From Sporomusa termitida (GTDB lineage: Bacteria; Bacillota; Negativicutes; Sporomusales; Sporomusaceae), in assembly GCF_007641255.1 (NCBI RefSeq), contig NZ_CP036259.1:5024501-5088500 (forward strand): DNA of 64,000 nt, given 5' to 3'. Positions 41,302-49,661 of this stretch are shown here, piece after piece. The notes beneath the pieces were generated by a model that was not told the DNA's origin, made no database searches, and saw only the letters and a list, made by a program, of their open reading frames with translations. Both the position numbers and the translations under genes were made by a program. Each line of letters starts with the position of its first letter. The stretch's first letter is position 1.

Positions 41302-41958
41302 ATGAACGATAGAGCCAACAACAACTGCACTCTTGGTGCGGAAACGCAAACTATTATCGTGCGCCAAATAATAGGGGAAAAGGAAAAACAGAAAGCTCTG
41401 GATATTCACGTGGTTGTTCCGGAAAGGAAACCTTCGATTGAGCAAATTGTCGATGTATTTGTCAAAGAAGTAGAAGTTTGCAGTGTTGATGTTATTACTG
41501 ATAAAGTTATAGTTCGCGGCGAATTCGAAATCAAGGCTATTTATGTAGCCTCCTTGCCTGATCAGCCTGTTCATGCTGTGGAAATCAAGCATTATAAATG
41601 GACTCTTGATATTGATATTCCCGGTGCTCGCAGGGGGATGGATGCTGAGGCCAGTGTAATTGTTGAGTTTGTTGACTATGATGTGGATGATCACCATCGC
41701 GCGTACAAGTACAAGAATTTTGAACCTATTGACTGCGACGACGATGATGACCATGACGACGATGATTGCCACGACCACGACCATGACCATGACTGCCATG
41801 ACCACGATGACGGCTGCGGCGGGCATCATCACCACCATCATAAACACAATTGCCGGGAATTTGATGTATCGGTGATCCTGAAGGTCACGGCTAAGGTTAT
41901 GACTGACCGCGAAGTAAATATCGGTACCAGCAGCCTGCCCAGCAAACCAAAGGGCTAA
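41302..41958 (+). CDS. SPOCS (DUF3794) protein with His/Asp/Cys-rich insert
   Basis: A 218-residue protein. A SPOCS domain runs from about 18 to 200: RQIIGEKEKQ, PSIEQIVDVFVKEVEV, VDVITDKVIVRGEFEIKAIYVA, QPVHAVE, and VSVILKVTAKV after an interruption. Between the last strands, residues 144-184 consist almost only of Asp, His and Cys, with a run of six His (175-180). This insert looks like a metal-binding tail. SPOCS domains build spore coat or exosporium layers. The start ATG 41302 has AAAGGGGGG upstream. A paralogue with SH3 follows 36 nt later; the two are probably one operon. Confidence 0.88.
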   Translation: MNDRANNNCTLGAETQTIIVRQIIGEKEKQKALDIHVVVPERKPSIEQIVDVFVKEVEVCSVDVITDKVIVRGEFEIKAIYVASLPDQPVHAVEIKHYKWTLDIDIPGARRGMDAEASVIVEFVDYDVDDHHRAYKYKNFEPIDCDDDDDHDDDDCHDHDHDHDCHDHDDGCGGHHHHHHKHNCREFDVSVILKVTAKVMTDREVNIGTSSLPSKPKG

Positions 41959-41994
41959 CAGTCAGAACAAAAGCCTTAATAAGGGGGGGAAACT

Positions 41995-42942
41995 ATGGAT
42001 GATGATAAAACAAGGGTAGTATCAGCCTCGACTGATACTTTATCCACAACAACCAAGTCGGTTTCAGGTGTAACAACAGTTGAAAGTTCAGAACTGGTAT
42101 GCGGCTGCCCGGAACCGGGGCCGGAGACTATTGAGGTTGAGCAGGTCCTGGGGGCCGAAATGGCCCAGCGGGTTGTGGAACTTGATATGATCGTACCAAC
42201 ACAAAAGCCGGACATTGAACAAGTGGTTGACGTATATGTAAAAGAATTAGAAATTACTAAAATTGATGTTATCAGGGATAAGGTCATTATTCGCGGTGAG
42301 CTGGAAGTAAAGGTCATGTATGTGGCCGACCTGCCCAACCAGCCGGTGCATGCTTTTGAGAAACGGCATATTCGCTGGACGCGGGATATTGAAGTCGATG
42401 GTGCTGAGCCGGAAATGAAGGCGACGGCCGATGTCGTTGTTGAGTTTGTGGATTATGATTTTCACTGCCATCACGATAGGCGTAAAGTGCATGTTACGAT
42501 TGTACTTAAAGTCTGGACCCGAGTGGTTACCACCACGGAAATGGATGTATACGCATTAAGCCCTATCGATGAGGTTGGTGTGCTCTCAAGTTCCGGATCA
42601 AGCGATAAAGCCAGTGCCAGCCAGTTTGACAATGAGACCGTATCGGCCTCCGAAACCGGTGGCGGTGATATCGAGGCTTTCGGTGAGCAGAATGTAATTG
42701 TTACCGGCCCGATTATTCCTTCGGCCGGAACGCCCACCAATGTCAGCGGTACGGTAACTGTAAATGGCAATAATGTGAACATCAGATCCGGACCAGGCAC
42801 TAACTTCCCTGTAGTCACCAAGGTTAACAGGGGTACAACGTTAAATGTAAGAGAGCAGGCTTTCGGATGGTACAAAGTTATACTGTCTGATGGATCCACA
42901 ACTGGTTGGATTGCCAGCTGGCTGGTTAATGGCACTCCTTGA
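41995..42942 (+). CDS. SPOCS (DUF3794) protein with C-terminal SH3b domain
   Basis: A 315-residue protein. A Ser/Thr-rich leader (1-40) with CGC precedes a SPOCS domain (about 45-190) very like that of its neighbour, but with only a short HCHH insert at the place of the His/Asp-rich tract. A Ser/Gly-rich linker (about 200-245) joins it to an SH3b domain (about 250-313: VNIRSGPGTNFPVVTKVNRG...GWYKV...GWIASWLV), which usually binds peptidoglycan or peptide. It is probably a spore surface or coat protein that links a SPOCS layer to the cell wall. AAGGGGGG lies before the ATG. A terminator follows. Confidence 0.9.
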   Translation: MDDDKTRVVSASTDTLSTTTKSVSGVTTVESSELVCGCPEPGPETIEVEQVLGAEMAQRVVELDMIVPTQKPDIEQVVDVYVKELEITKIDVIRDKVIIRGELEVKVMYVADLPNQPVHAFEKRHIRWTRDIEVDGAEPEMKATADVVVEFVDYDFHCHHDRRKVHVTIVLKVWTRVVTTTEMDVYALSPIDEVGVLSSSGSSDKASASQFDNETVSASETGGGDIEAFGEQNVIVTGPIIPSAGTPTNVSGTVTVNGNNVNIRSGPGTNFPVVTKVNRGTTLNVREQAFGWYKVILSDGSTTGWIASWLVNGTP

Positions 42943-42963
42943 TCCAGAAGACTAATGATAACG

Positions 42964-42996
42964 ACCCAGGGATGAAGAAAATCCCTGGGTATTGTT
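42964..42996 (+). terminator. Terminator after the SPOCS pair
   Basis: ACCCAGGGAT (42964-42973) pairs with ATCCCTGGGT (42981-42990), with ATTGTTTT behind. Confidence 0.88.
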
Positions 42997-43002
42997 TTAC
43001 AT

Positions 43003-43115
43003 GGTCAGAAAGTATATCGTTTTCTGATCATAAGTAAGAACGACTATACCCTAAAGGGCACAGGCGGCTTCTGCCGACGTCCTAAAGGACTTGGCACAAG
43101 CCAAGTCTTTTCTTA
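43003..43115 (+). repeat. Dispersed structured repeat, diverged A copy 2
   Basis: Starts GGTCAGAAAGTATATC, like the start of type B, then has ACCCTAAAGGGCAC, GGCGGCTTCTGCCG, GTCCTAAAGGAC and a perfect stem ACTTGGC-acaa-GCCAAGT as in type A. It links the two types. Confidence 0.8.
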
Positions 43116-43122
43116 ACCCCAG

Positions 43123-43234
43123 CAGAATTTATAAAAATTCGATGCTGCTATCTAAGGGATAAATCTTTACCCTAAAGGGCACCGGCGGCTTCTACCGGCG
43201 TCCCAAAGGACTGGCATAAGCCAAGTTTTTCTAA
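43123..43234 (+). repeat. Dispersed structured repeat, type A copy 3
   Basis: CAGAATTTATAAAAATTCGA, then CCTAAAGGGCACCGGCGG, TCTACCGGCG, CCCAAAGGAC, TGGCATAAGCCA and AGTTTTTC. It lies in tandem, 7 nt behind copy 2, and has the same orientation. Confidence 0.87.
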
Positions 43235-43238
43235 TGAG

Positions 43239-43269
43239 AAATCCCGGAAGCTGGCGCTGCCGGGATTTT
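43239..43269 (+). terminator. Terminator upstream of the HipA-like gene
   Basis: AAATCCCGG (43239-43247) pairs with CCGGGATTT (43260-43268), T-rich at the end, just behind the repeat pair. Confidence 0.8.
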
Positions 43270-43293
43270 GGATAAGGGAGAGGAGTTGGCTAG

Positions 43294-44097
43294 ATGTATC
43301 GGGCGATTGAATATCTGGGTCCAGTAGGCTTGGGGGCGACGTCTCCCCAATTATTCCGGGCTGAAACCAACCAGTGTGAGAAAAAGATATGTGTTGTCAA
43401 ACTATCCGCTAATCGGCTGGGGGCTAAAGTGCTGGTAAATGAATTATTAGCAGCCCGGTTTGGGCAATGGCTTAATCTTTGTTTTCCACCAGGGGGGCCG
43501 ATCGAGATCTCTCCTGAAGTCCTTGGCCGCAGCGGACGGCTGACTGCTGCCGGGGTACTGCCGGGCTGGCACTTTGGCTGTGAGTATTTAAAAGGAGCCG
43601 GGTATGTAACTAAATATAACCTTCACCGGGCTGTAAATAAAGAGCAAATGGCCGGGGTCATGCTTTTTGACCACTTGTTTCATAATCCTGATCGCACTAA
43701 AAATCGCAAAAACCTGTTGATCAGGCGAGAAAACTCTGGTTATAAGCTCTATGCGATCGATAATTCTCATTTATTTCGCCGGGGAAGATGGACAACTGAG
43801 ATGCTTAAAGATCTGACAGATAATATAACTTTGAATCACCGGCGGTCTTATGGTGTCCTGCTTAAGTACTACCTGAAACCAACCCATTTCTTTAAATATG
43901 TGCAGGCGGTTAAGGATATTCCCGGTGATAAGTTTACTGAGCTCATTGACTCTATACCGGAGGCGTGGCTGCCTGAGCCCGGTGAGCGCCAGGCTTTACT
44001 GGAGTTCCTGGTGGCCCGGTGCGGTAAGGTCGATTGGGTAATGCGCCAGCTGACCGATTTAATCCCTGATATACATCGGCGTACCAACATTAACTAG
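43294..44097 (+). CDS. HipA-like kinase domain protein
   Basis: A 267-residue protein of the stand-alone HipA-like kinase type. CVVKLS with Lys36 is the ATP-binding lysine, NPDRTKNRKNLLI gives the catalytic Asp133 and Asn138, and YAIDNSHLF the metal-binding Asp156. There is no HipB antitoxin gene beside it and no N-terminal HipA subdomain, so it is not a normal toxin pair. Similar kinases of unknown target occur in spore formers. GGAGAGGAG lies upstream of the ATG. Its 3' end overlaps the convergent L,D-transpeptidase gene by 39 nt. Confidence 0.8.
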   Translation: MYRAIEYLGPVGLGATSPQLFRAETNQCEKKICVVKLSANRLGAKVLVNELLAARFGQWLNLCFPPGGPIEISPEVLGRSGRLTAAGVLPGWHFGCEYLKGAGYVTKYNLHRAVNKEQMAGVMLFDHLFHNPDRTKNRKNLLIRRENSGYKLYAIDNSHLFRRGRWTTEMLKDLTDNITLNHRRSYGVLLKYYLKPTHFFKYVQAVKDIPGDKFTELIDSIPEAWLPEPGERQALLEFLVARCGKVDWVMRQLTDLIPDIHRRTNIN

Positions 44098-44544
44098 GGC
44101 AAACAGCTCTTCCACATGAGCATTATGCATACGGATGCAGCCATTTGACACCATTTTGCCGATCAGCCAGGGAGCACTGGTGCCATGAACACCGTAAGCA
44201 TCATAATTAAGTCCCAGCCAGCGTGTTCCTAAAATTCCGCCGGGGTTCACAATTTTAGTGGCGATTGCATAATTGCCGAGCGGGGTAGGGGTTGACGGCT
44301 TACCGATTGCCACTGGATACTGCCGCAGGGGGCTATTGCCGTCAAACAGGGTTAACTGCCGCTGGGACTTGACAAGCAGGATATTGGCTCTGGTCAGAAC
44401 CTTGCTGGCCCTGTCAATACGAGGGGCCAGTGTTACCTCGCTGACCTCAGCGGACTGATTCTGGCAATAGGTGATATAACGCTCATCTTCGGCAAGTTTA
44501 ATGGTTTTTAACGATTCCGGGAGATATATTATTCTTACATTCAT
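44059..44544 (-). CDS. L,D-transpeptidase (YkuD family)
   Basis: A 161-residue protein. The YkuD catalytic domain occupies the C-terminal two-thirds: NILLVKSQRQLTLFDG begins it, PTPLGNYAIATK follows, and the active site is YGVHGTSAP...SNGCIRMHN with the nucleophile Cys near 138. No signal peptide or LysM is present; the N terminus is hydrophilic. Such enzymes make 3-3 peptidoglycan crosslinks, and YkuD itself is a spore protein, so a cortex or spore-wall role is plausible. The gene is convergent with, and overlaps, the HipA-like gene. The upstream site is GGAGG-like (ACGGAGGTTTACC). Confidence 0.87.
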   Translation of the reverse strand: MNVRIIYLPESLKTIKLAEDERYITYCQNQSAEVSEVTLAPRIDRASKVLTRANILLVKSQRQLTLFDGNSPLRQYPVAIGKPSTPTPLGNYAIATKIVNPGGILGTRWLGLNYDAYGVHGTSAPWLIGKMVSNGCIRMHNAHVEELFALVNVGTPMYIRD

Positions 44545-44686
44545 CGCTGGTAAACCTCCGTTTCCCGATTTCTCTGCTTCATTATATTCAGATCACCTAT
44601 AATTGGTCAGCGTAATTAAGAGTATAAAGATCTGGTATTTCTGGTAAAAATAGGAGTAAAGGTGAAAACAGGAGATATTCAGACAA

Positions 44687-45535
44687 ATGAGTAAAAAAAT
44701 GGCAGAGAAGCAACACGAAGCACCGGGCAGTTTATTTATTATCGGTGGTCATGAAGATAAAACAGGCGAATGTATGATTCTGCGCAAATTTGTGGACATG
44801 GCGGGCGGGCGGGACAGCCTGATCGTAATTATCGCCACAGCTACTGACGAACCCCGTGTTGTGGGCAGTGAATATAAAGAACTGTTTATTTTGCTGGGCG
44901 CTGCATCGGTGTACCTGCTGGCTATTGCCAACAGGGATACCGCGAATCAAACCCAGCAGGCTGAGATTATTAAAAATGCCACAGGCATATTTTTCACAGG
45001 CGGCGACCAACTGCGGCTGACAAGTATCTTAGGCGGCTCGGCAGTTGACGCCGCCATTCGTGCTGCCTTCCGGCAGGGAGCGGTTGTTGCCGGCACAAGT
45101 GCCGGTGCCGCCGTAATGAGCGAAACTATGATTGTGGGTGGTCACTCCAATGATTCCCCGAAGAAATCATCGCTTAGTATGGCTCAGGGCATGGGTTTTT
45201 TGCGTGAGGCGGTTGTTGATCAGCATTTTGCCCAGCGGGGACGGATTAACCGGTTGTTGTCCGCAGTGGCCCAGAATCCCCATATGATGGGTATTGGGAT
45301 TGACGAAGATACGGCACTTATTGTTGGCCCTGACCGGGTGTGCCAGGTAGTCGGCTCGCAGACAGTAACTATTATTGATGGTAAAAATATAATCTTCTCC
45401 AATATATCAGAGTCTAATCAGAATCAACCTTTGGTTATATCCAATGTTTTACTGCATATTTTACCGGCAGGCTATGGTTTTGACTTAAACCTGCGTTTGC
45501 CGCTTCAGCTTACAGCATACTCTAAACTAGGTTAG
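44687..45535 (+). CDS. cphB: Cyanophycinase
   Basis: A 282-residue peptidase S51 enzyme. FIIGGHEDK lies near the N terminus, FFTGGDQLRL follows, and GTSAGAAVMS carries the nucleophile Ser near residue 140. VVDQHFAQRGRINRL and GIGIDEDTALIV complete the family blocks. It cleaves cyanophycin to beta-Asp-Arg dipeptides. AGGAGAT lies about 11 nt upstream of the ATG. The polymerase gene cphA follows after 12 nt, so synthesis and breakdown are encoded together. Confidence 0.93.
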   Translation: MSKKMAEKQHEAPGSLFIIGGHEDKTGECMILRKFVDMAGGRDSLIVIIATATDEPRVVGSEYKELFILLGAASVYLLAIANRDTANQTQQAEIIKNATGIFFTGGDQLRLTSILGGSAVDAAIRAAFRQGAVVAGTSAGAAVMSETMIVGGHSNDSPKKSSLSMAQGMGFLREAVVDQHFAQRGRINRLLSAVAQNPHMMGIGIDEDTALIVGPDRVCQVVGSQTVTIIDGKNIIFSNISESNQNQPLVISNVLLHILPAGYGFDLNLRLPLQLTAYSKLG

Positions 45536-45547
45536 GGAGGATTACTC

Positions 45548-48217
45548 ATGGAATTAATATATTCACGCTTTATTGGCGGGCCCAATGTATATAGCTACCG
45601 GCCTGTAATCAAAGCCTTGCTTGATATTGGCGCCTATGAGGATATTGCCAGTAATACTATTGCCGGCTTTGTGGCGCGGTTGCTGGCTTTATTGCCTGGA
45701 CTGAATCAGCACTCCTGCTCGCGTGGGTATGCCGGCGGTTTTGCCGAACGCTTACGGGAAGGAACCTATTTGGCCCATATTTTTGAACATGTTGCCCTGG
45801 AACTGCAAACGCTGGCCGGTCAGGAATATATGTCAGCCTTTGGCAAGACCCGGGGTGCCGGCCAGCAGGGTGTTTACCAGATTGTTATTGGCTGTAAATC
45901 AGGCCCGGTCGGGCTGGCCGCTGTCGAAGGCGCTTACTGCCTGCTTACAGCTGTGCTCAGGAACCGGGAATTTAATGTGCCCGAGCTGGTAGCGCGGTTG
46001 AAACGGGTTGGTGATGAAGCTAGACTGGGACCAAGTACCGAGGCAATTTATGCCGCCGCCAGGCGGCGCGGTATTCCTATATTACGCCCTGATTATGATA
46101 ATAATTTTCTCATTATGGGTTATGGCAGCAGGCAAGAGCGGGTCTGGGCCACTGTTACCGGCCGGACAAGTTCGGTAGCTGTTGATTTAGTTGGCGATAA
46201 ATATCTCACGAATAAACTGTTGCGCCAGAATGCCATCCCTGTGCCCAGCGGGTATGTTGTTGCCGGCAGCGCTGAAGCACTGACGGCATTTGCGGCTATT
46301 GACGGGCCTGTTGTTATTAAACCGGCCGGAGGGAACCATGGGAAAGGGGTAACCCTTAATATCAGGAGTGAAGACGAGGTTGAGCCGGCTGTTCAGTTTG
46401 CCGCTCAGTATGATGGGCGGGTTCTGGTAGAGGAGTATATAGCAGGCCGTCAATACCGGCTGTGCCTGGTTAATGGCAGACTGGTTGCCGGAGCTGAACG
46501 GATACCTGCGCATGTAGTTGGCGACGGCAGCCATACAATTGCTGAGTTGGCAGATATAGTGAACCTGGACCCGGCACGGGGCTCAGGCCACAGCCGGGCT
46601 TTAACCCGGCTGGAGCTGGACGCCGCTGCCAGCACTACCTTGGCCAGGCAGCACCTGACGCCTGCGTCTGTACCCCAAGCGGGGCAATATGTATTTATCC
46701 GGGATAATGCAAACCTAAGCGCCGGCGCCACCGCGGCCGATGTAACCGAGGTTATCCATCCTGATACGGTACGGCTGGTGGAACGGGCAGTGCGGCTGGT
46801 CGACCTGGATGTGGCCGGTGTTGATCTGGTAATGCCTGACATTACAAGGCCGCTAACTCTTAACAATGGCGCCATCATTGAGATTAATGCCGCCCCCGGT
46901 CTCCGGATGCATCTGTATCCGAGTGCCGGCGTAGCCCGGGATGTTGGTGCCGCTATTGTCGATTATTTGTTTCCCGCAGGCAGTGATGGCCGGATTCCCA
47001 TTATAGCGGTTACCGGTACGAACGGTAAAACAACAGTGACCAGGCTGATTTCCCATGTTTTCCGTCTCGCCGGCCATAAAACAGGAATGACTACCTCTGA
47101 CGGCATTTATGTGGACCAGGAATGTATTGCCGGGGGTGATACCACCGGGCCGGTAAGTGCGGCCATGGTATTGGCCGATCCCACAGTTGAGGTTGCCGTG
47201 CTTGAAGTGGCACGGGGGGGGATCATTCGCGGCGGCCTGGGCTATGATGCTGCCAATGTTGGGGTTATTACCAATATTACGGAAGACCATATTGGTCAGG
47301 ATGGTATTGAAGATCTCGATGATTTAGCGCATATTAAATCACTGGTTCTCGAAACCGTGCGTCCTGATGGTGCGGTACTTCTTAATGCTGATGATCTCCG
47401 GATCGTGACCCTTAGATCACGGGTAAAAGCGGAAATTGTTTATTTTAGCGCAAAACCTGATAATATCATTGTCAGACGCCACTTAGGTGAAGGCGGCAAG
47501 GCCTGTTTTATTAAAAACGGGGTGATTTACCTGGCTAGGGGGCAGAATGAACAGCCGGTTATTAACATCACCGACATTCCGCTGACCTTGCAGGGGTATG
47601 CCGGGCATAATGTTCAGAATGCGGTAATTGCCACCGCTGCTTGCTGGTGCCAGGGCCTGCAGCCGGGAGAAATTTGCCAAGGACTTGTCAGTTTTTGCGA
47701 AAACCCGGGCCGGCTTATGCTGATGGATATTGGCGACTTTCGGGTTTGCGTTGACTATGCTCACAATCCGGCCGGCTGTCAGGCCCTGGTGAGTACGCTG
47801 CGGCGCCTCAAGCCTAAGCGGCTGATTGGTGTTATTGCGGCACCGGGTGACCGGCGTGATGATATCATTGTGCGTTTCGGCCGTGAAGCAGGACAGGGTT
47901 TTGACAGACTGTATATCAAGGAAGATGCAGACCGGCGCGGCCGGCAGCCGGGTGAGACGGCGGCGTTGCTTATCCAGGGCGCGCTGGAAGCCGGTTTGGC
48001 TGGAGACCGGATTACAACCGTCCTTGATGAGTGTGAAGCGGTGACGGCGGCCCTGGCGCAGGCTGAACAGGGTGATTTGGTTGCTGTCTTTTACGAGCAG
48101 TACGGGGTAGTTCTGGAAACCATAACAAGTTTTTATAAAACTGATGCTGCCGGCCACGACGGGGTTAAAGCCGAGTATCAGGAACTGGTCGTTGCCGGCG
48201 TGCGGGTTGAAGGGTAA
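45548..48217 (+). CDS. cphA: Cyanophycin synthetase
   Basis: An 889-residue CphA. An N-terminal region (1 to about 160) is followed by an ATP-grasp domain (about 215-475: KPAGGNHGKGVT, VEEYIAGRQYRL, EINAAPGLRMHLYPS) that adds Asp, and a Mur-ligase-like domain with VTGTNGKTTVTRL (about 490) and VDYAHNPAG that adds Arg. It polymerises Asp and Arg into an insoluble nitrogen and carbon store. The length fits the family (about 870-900). GGAGGA lies 6 nt before the ATG. In a spore former the polymer may serve as a nitrogen store; the island position near sporulation genes is suggestive only. Confidence 0.95.
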   Translation: MELIYSRFIGGPNVYSYRPVIKALLDIGAYEDIASNTIAGFVARLLALLPGLNQHSCSRGYAGGFAERLREGTYLAHIFEHVALELQTLAGQEYMSAFGKTRGAGQQGVYQIVIGCKSGPVGLAAVEGAYCLLTAVLRNREFNVPELVARLKRVGDEARLGPSTEAIYAAARRRGIPILRPDYDNNFLIMGYGSRQERVWATVTGRTSSVAVDLVGDKYLTNKLLRQNAIPVPSGYVVAGSAEALTAFAAIDGPVVIKPAGGNHGKGVTLNIRSEDEVEPAVQFAAQYDGRVLVEEYIAGRQYRLCLVNGRLVAGAERIPAHVVGDGSHTIAELADIVNLDPARGSGHSRALTRLELDAAASTTLARQHLTPASVPQAGQYVFIRDNANLSAGATAADVTEVIHPDTVRLVERAVRLVDLDVAGVDLVMPDITRPLTLNNGAIIEINAAPGLRMHLYPSAGVARDVGAAIVDYLFPAGSDGRIPIIAVTGTNGKTTVTRLISHVFRLAGHKTGMTTSDGIYVDQECIAGGDTTGPVSAAMVLADPTVEVAVLEVARGGIIRGGLGYDAANVGVITNITEDHIGQDGIEDLDDLAHIKSLVLETVRPDGAVLLNADDLRIVTLRSRVKAEIVYFSAKPDNIIVRRHLGEGGKACFIKNGVIYLARGQNEQPVINITDIPLTLQGYAGHNVQNAVIATAACWCQGLQPGEICQGLVSFCENPGRLMLMDIGDFRVCVDYAHNPAGCQALVSTLRRLKPKRLIGVIAAPGDRRDDIIVRFGREAGQGFDRLYIKEDADRRGRQPGETAALLIQGALEAGLAGDRITTVLDECEAVTAALAQAEQGDLVAVFYEQYGVVLETITSFYKTDAAGHDGVKAEYQELVVAGVRVEG

Positions 48218-48311
48218 GAAAAAAAATTTGTCGGGAAAATTGGCAGTTGCAGGCAAATACATGAGCAGGTAGAATATAATACTGTAAGATGTATGTGGAG
48301 GTGTTCCCGGG

Positions 48312-48788
48312 ATGGAGACAAGTAGCCTAATTGTTGATCAGGAACTGCAACTGGTGGTTTTTCGTCTGGCTAGAGAAGAATACGGCTTGCCTATTACCAA
48401 GGTTCAGGAGATAAATCGCCTGGTTCCCATAACTAAACTGCCGCAGACGCCGGCCTTTATGGAAGGTATTATAAACTTACGCGGACGGATTATCCCCGTA
48501 ATTGACTTAAGAAAACGTTTTCAGCTAGAGATTTCCAGCTATAATGATGAGAGCCGGATTATCATCGTCGAGGTTGATGGACAGACTGTAGGGATTATTG
48601 TGGATTCTGTGACCGAAGTGGTCCGTTTGGCGGCAGTAAGTGTGGAACCGCCGCCGCCGACCTTTATTCTTGATGCCAAATATATTCAAGGTGTAGGCAA
48701 GCTTGACGACCGGTTGCTTATCCTGCTGGAAATTGACCGGATTCTGACTTCACAAGAAACAATAACCTTAAAACAGTTAAGTGCCTAA
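48312..48788 (+). CDS. cheW: CheW-like chemotaxis coupling protein
   Basis: A 158-residue CheW. LQLVVFRLAREEYGLPITKVQEI begins the double beta-barrel, and INLRGRIIPVIDLRKRF is the family signature. It joins receptors to CheA; the soluble receptor at 4577 is one candidate partner. TATAAT at 48275-48280 is a possible -10 box without a clear -35. GGAGG precedes the ATG. The stop codon and the next gene's ribosome site overlap, so cheW and ispE are probably co-transcribed, an unusual pairing. Confidence 0.92.
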   Translation: METSSLIVDQELQLVVFRLAREEYGLPITKVQEINRLVPITKLPQTPAFMEGIINLRGRIIPVIDLRKRFQLEISSYNDESRIIIVEVDGQTVGIIVDSVTEVVRLAAVSVEPPPPTFILDAKYIQGVGKLDDRLLILLEIDRILTSQETITLKQLSA

Positions 48789-48798
48789 GGTGTCTGGT

Positions 48799-49659
48799 AT
48801 GCTGACACTTAAAGCCTATGCTAAAATTAATCTGGCGCTTGATGTGTTCTCGAAACGGCCTGATGGCTACCACGAAGTGGCTATGATCATGCAGTCCGTT
48901 AGTCTTGCCGATACAATAGTGTTAACTGAACAGCCGGCAAGCATTGATCTTAGTGTTACTATTCCGGGTTTGCCGGCAGATGGCAGCAACCTGGCTTATC
49001 GTGCCGCCGCGCTGCTGGCGGAATATGCGAAACCCGGCAAGGGCGTACACATTCACCTGGATAAGCAAATTCCGCTGGCGGCAGGACTGGCCGGCGGCAG
49101 CGCCGATGCCGCCGCAGTGCTCAGGGGACTTAATCAGCTGTGGGAGCTTAACCTGAGCGTGGACGAGCTCAGCAAACTAGCAGCACAACTGGGATCAGAC
49201 GTACCTTTTTGCCTGTATAACGGCACAATGCTGGCAACAGGCCGGGGAGAGATTGTAAGGCCATTGCCGCCGCTGCCTGACTGTTATGTCATATTAGCCA
49301 AACCGGCGGTTGCGGTATCAACCGCCTGGGTGTATGGCCGGTTTACGGCTAATGAGATCAGAGTCCGGCCGGATATTAATGCAATGTGTGAAAATCTTGC
49401 GCAGGGAAACCTTGCCGGTGTAGCCGGCCGTTTGACAAATGTTCTTGAAAGTGTCACAATTTCGGAGTATCCGCAAATTGCAGCAATAAAAAATGCTATG
49501 TTGACATACGGGGCCATGGCGGCATTAATGTCAGGCAGCGGCCCTACTGTATTCGGTCTTGCCGGCTGCCAGCGCCAGGCTGAAAAGATTGCCGGGCAGT
49601 TAAAGGCGCAAGGGGTGCCGGAAGTATTTGTGGCAAAAACTGTATCAAAGGTGGAGTGA
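48799..49659 (+). CDS. ispE: 4-diphosphocytidyl-2-C-methyl-D-erythritol kinase
   Basis: A 286-residue GHMP kinase. AYAKINLALDV (about 6-16) holds the Lys/Asn of the active site, PLAAGLAGGSADAAA (about 93-107) is the ATP loop, and MSGSGPTVFGL the third motif. It phosphorylates CDP-methylerythritol in the MEP isoprenoid pathway. A frame from GTG 48781 exists, but AAGGTG (48787-48792) lies 6 nt before ATG 48799 and MLTLKAYAK is the usual N terminus. It resumes the near-origin order after the island. The end overlaps the GntR gene's ribosome site. Confidence 0.94.
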   Translation: MLTLKAYAKINLALDVFSKRPDGYHEVAMIMQSVSLADTIVLTEQPASIDLSVTIPGLPADGSNLAYRAAALLAEYAKPGKGVHIHLDKQIPLAAGLAGGSADAAAVLRGLNQLWELNLSVDELSKLAAQLGSDVPFCLYNGTMLATGRGEIVRPLPPLPDCYVILAKPAVAVSTAWVYGRFTANEIRVRPDINAMCENLAQGNLAGVAGRLTNVLESVTISEYPQIAAIKNAMLTYGAMAALMSGSGPTVFGLAGCQRQAEKIAGQLKAQGVPEVFVAKTVSKVE

Positions 49660-49661
49660 TT

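Noticed and set aside
43294-44097. HipBA toxin-antitoxin system
   Set aside because: No HTH antitoxin gene adjoins, and the protein lacks the N-terminal HipA subdomain, so only a HipA-like kinase fold is claimed.
47483-48262. Open frame of 259 codons on the minus strand opposite cphA
   Set aside because: Antisense shadow of the well-supported Mur-ligase domain of cphA.
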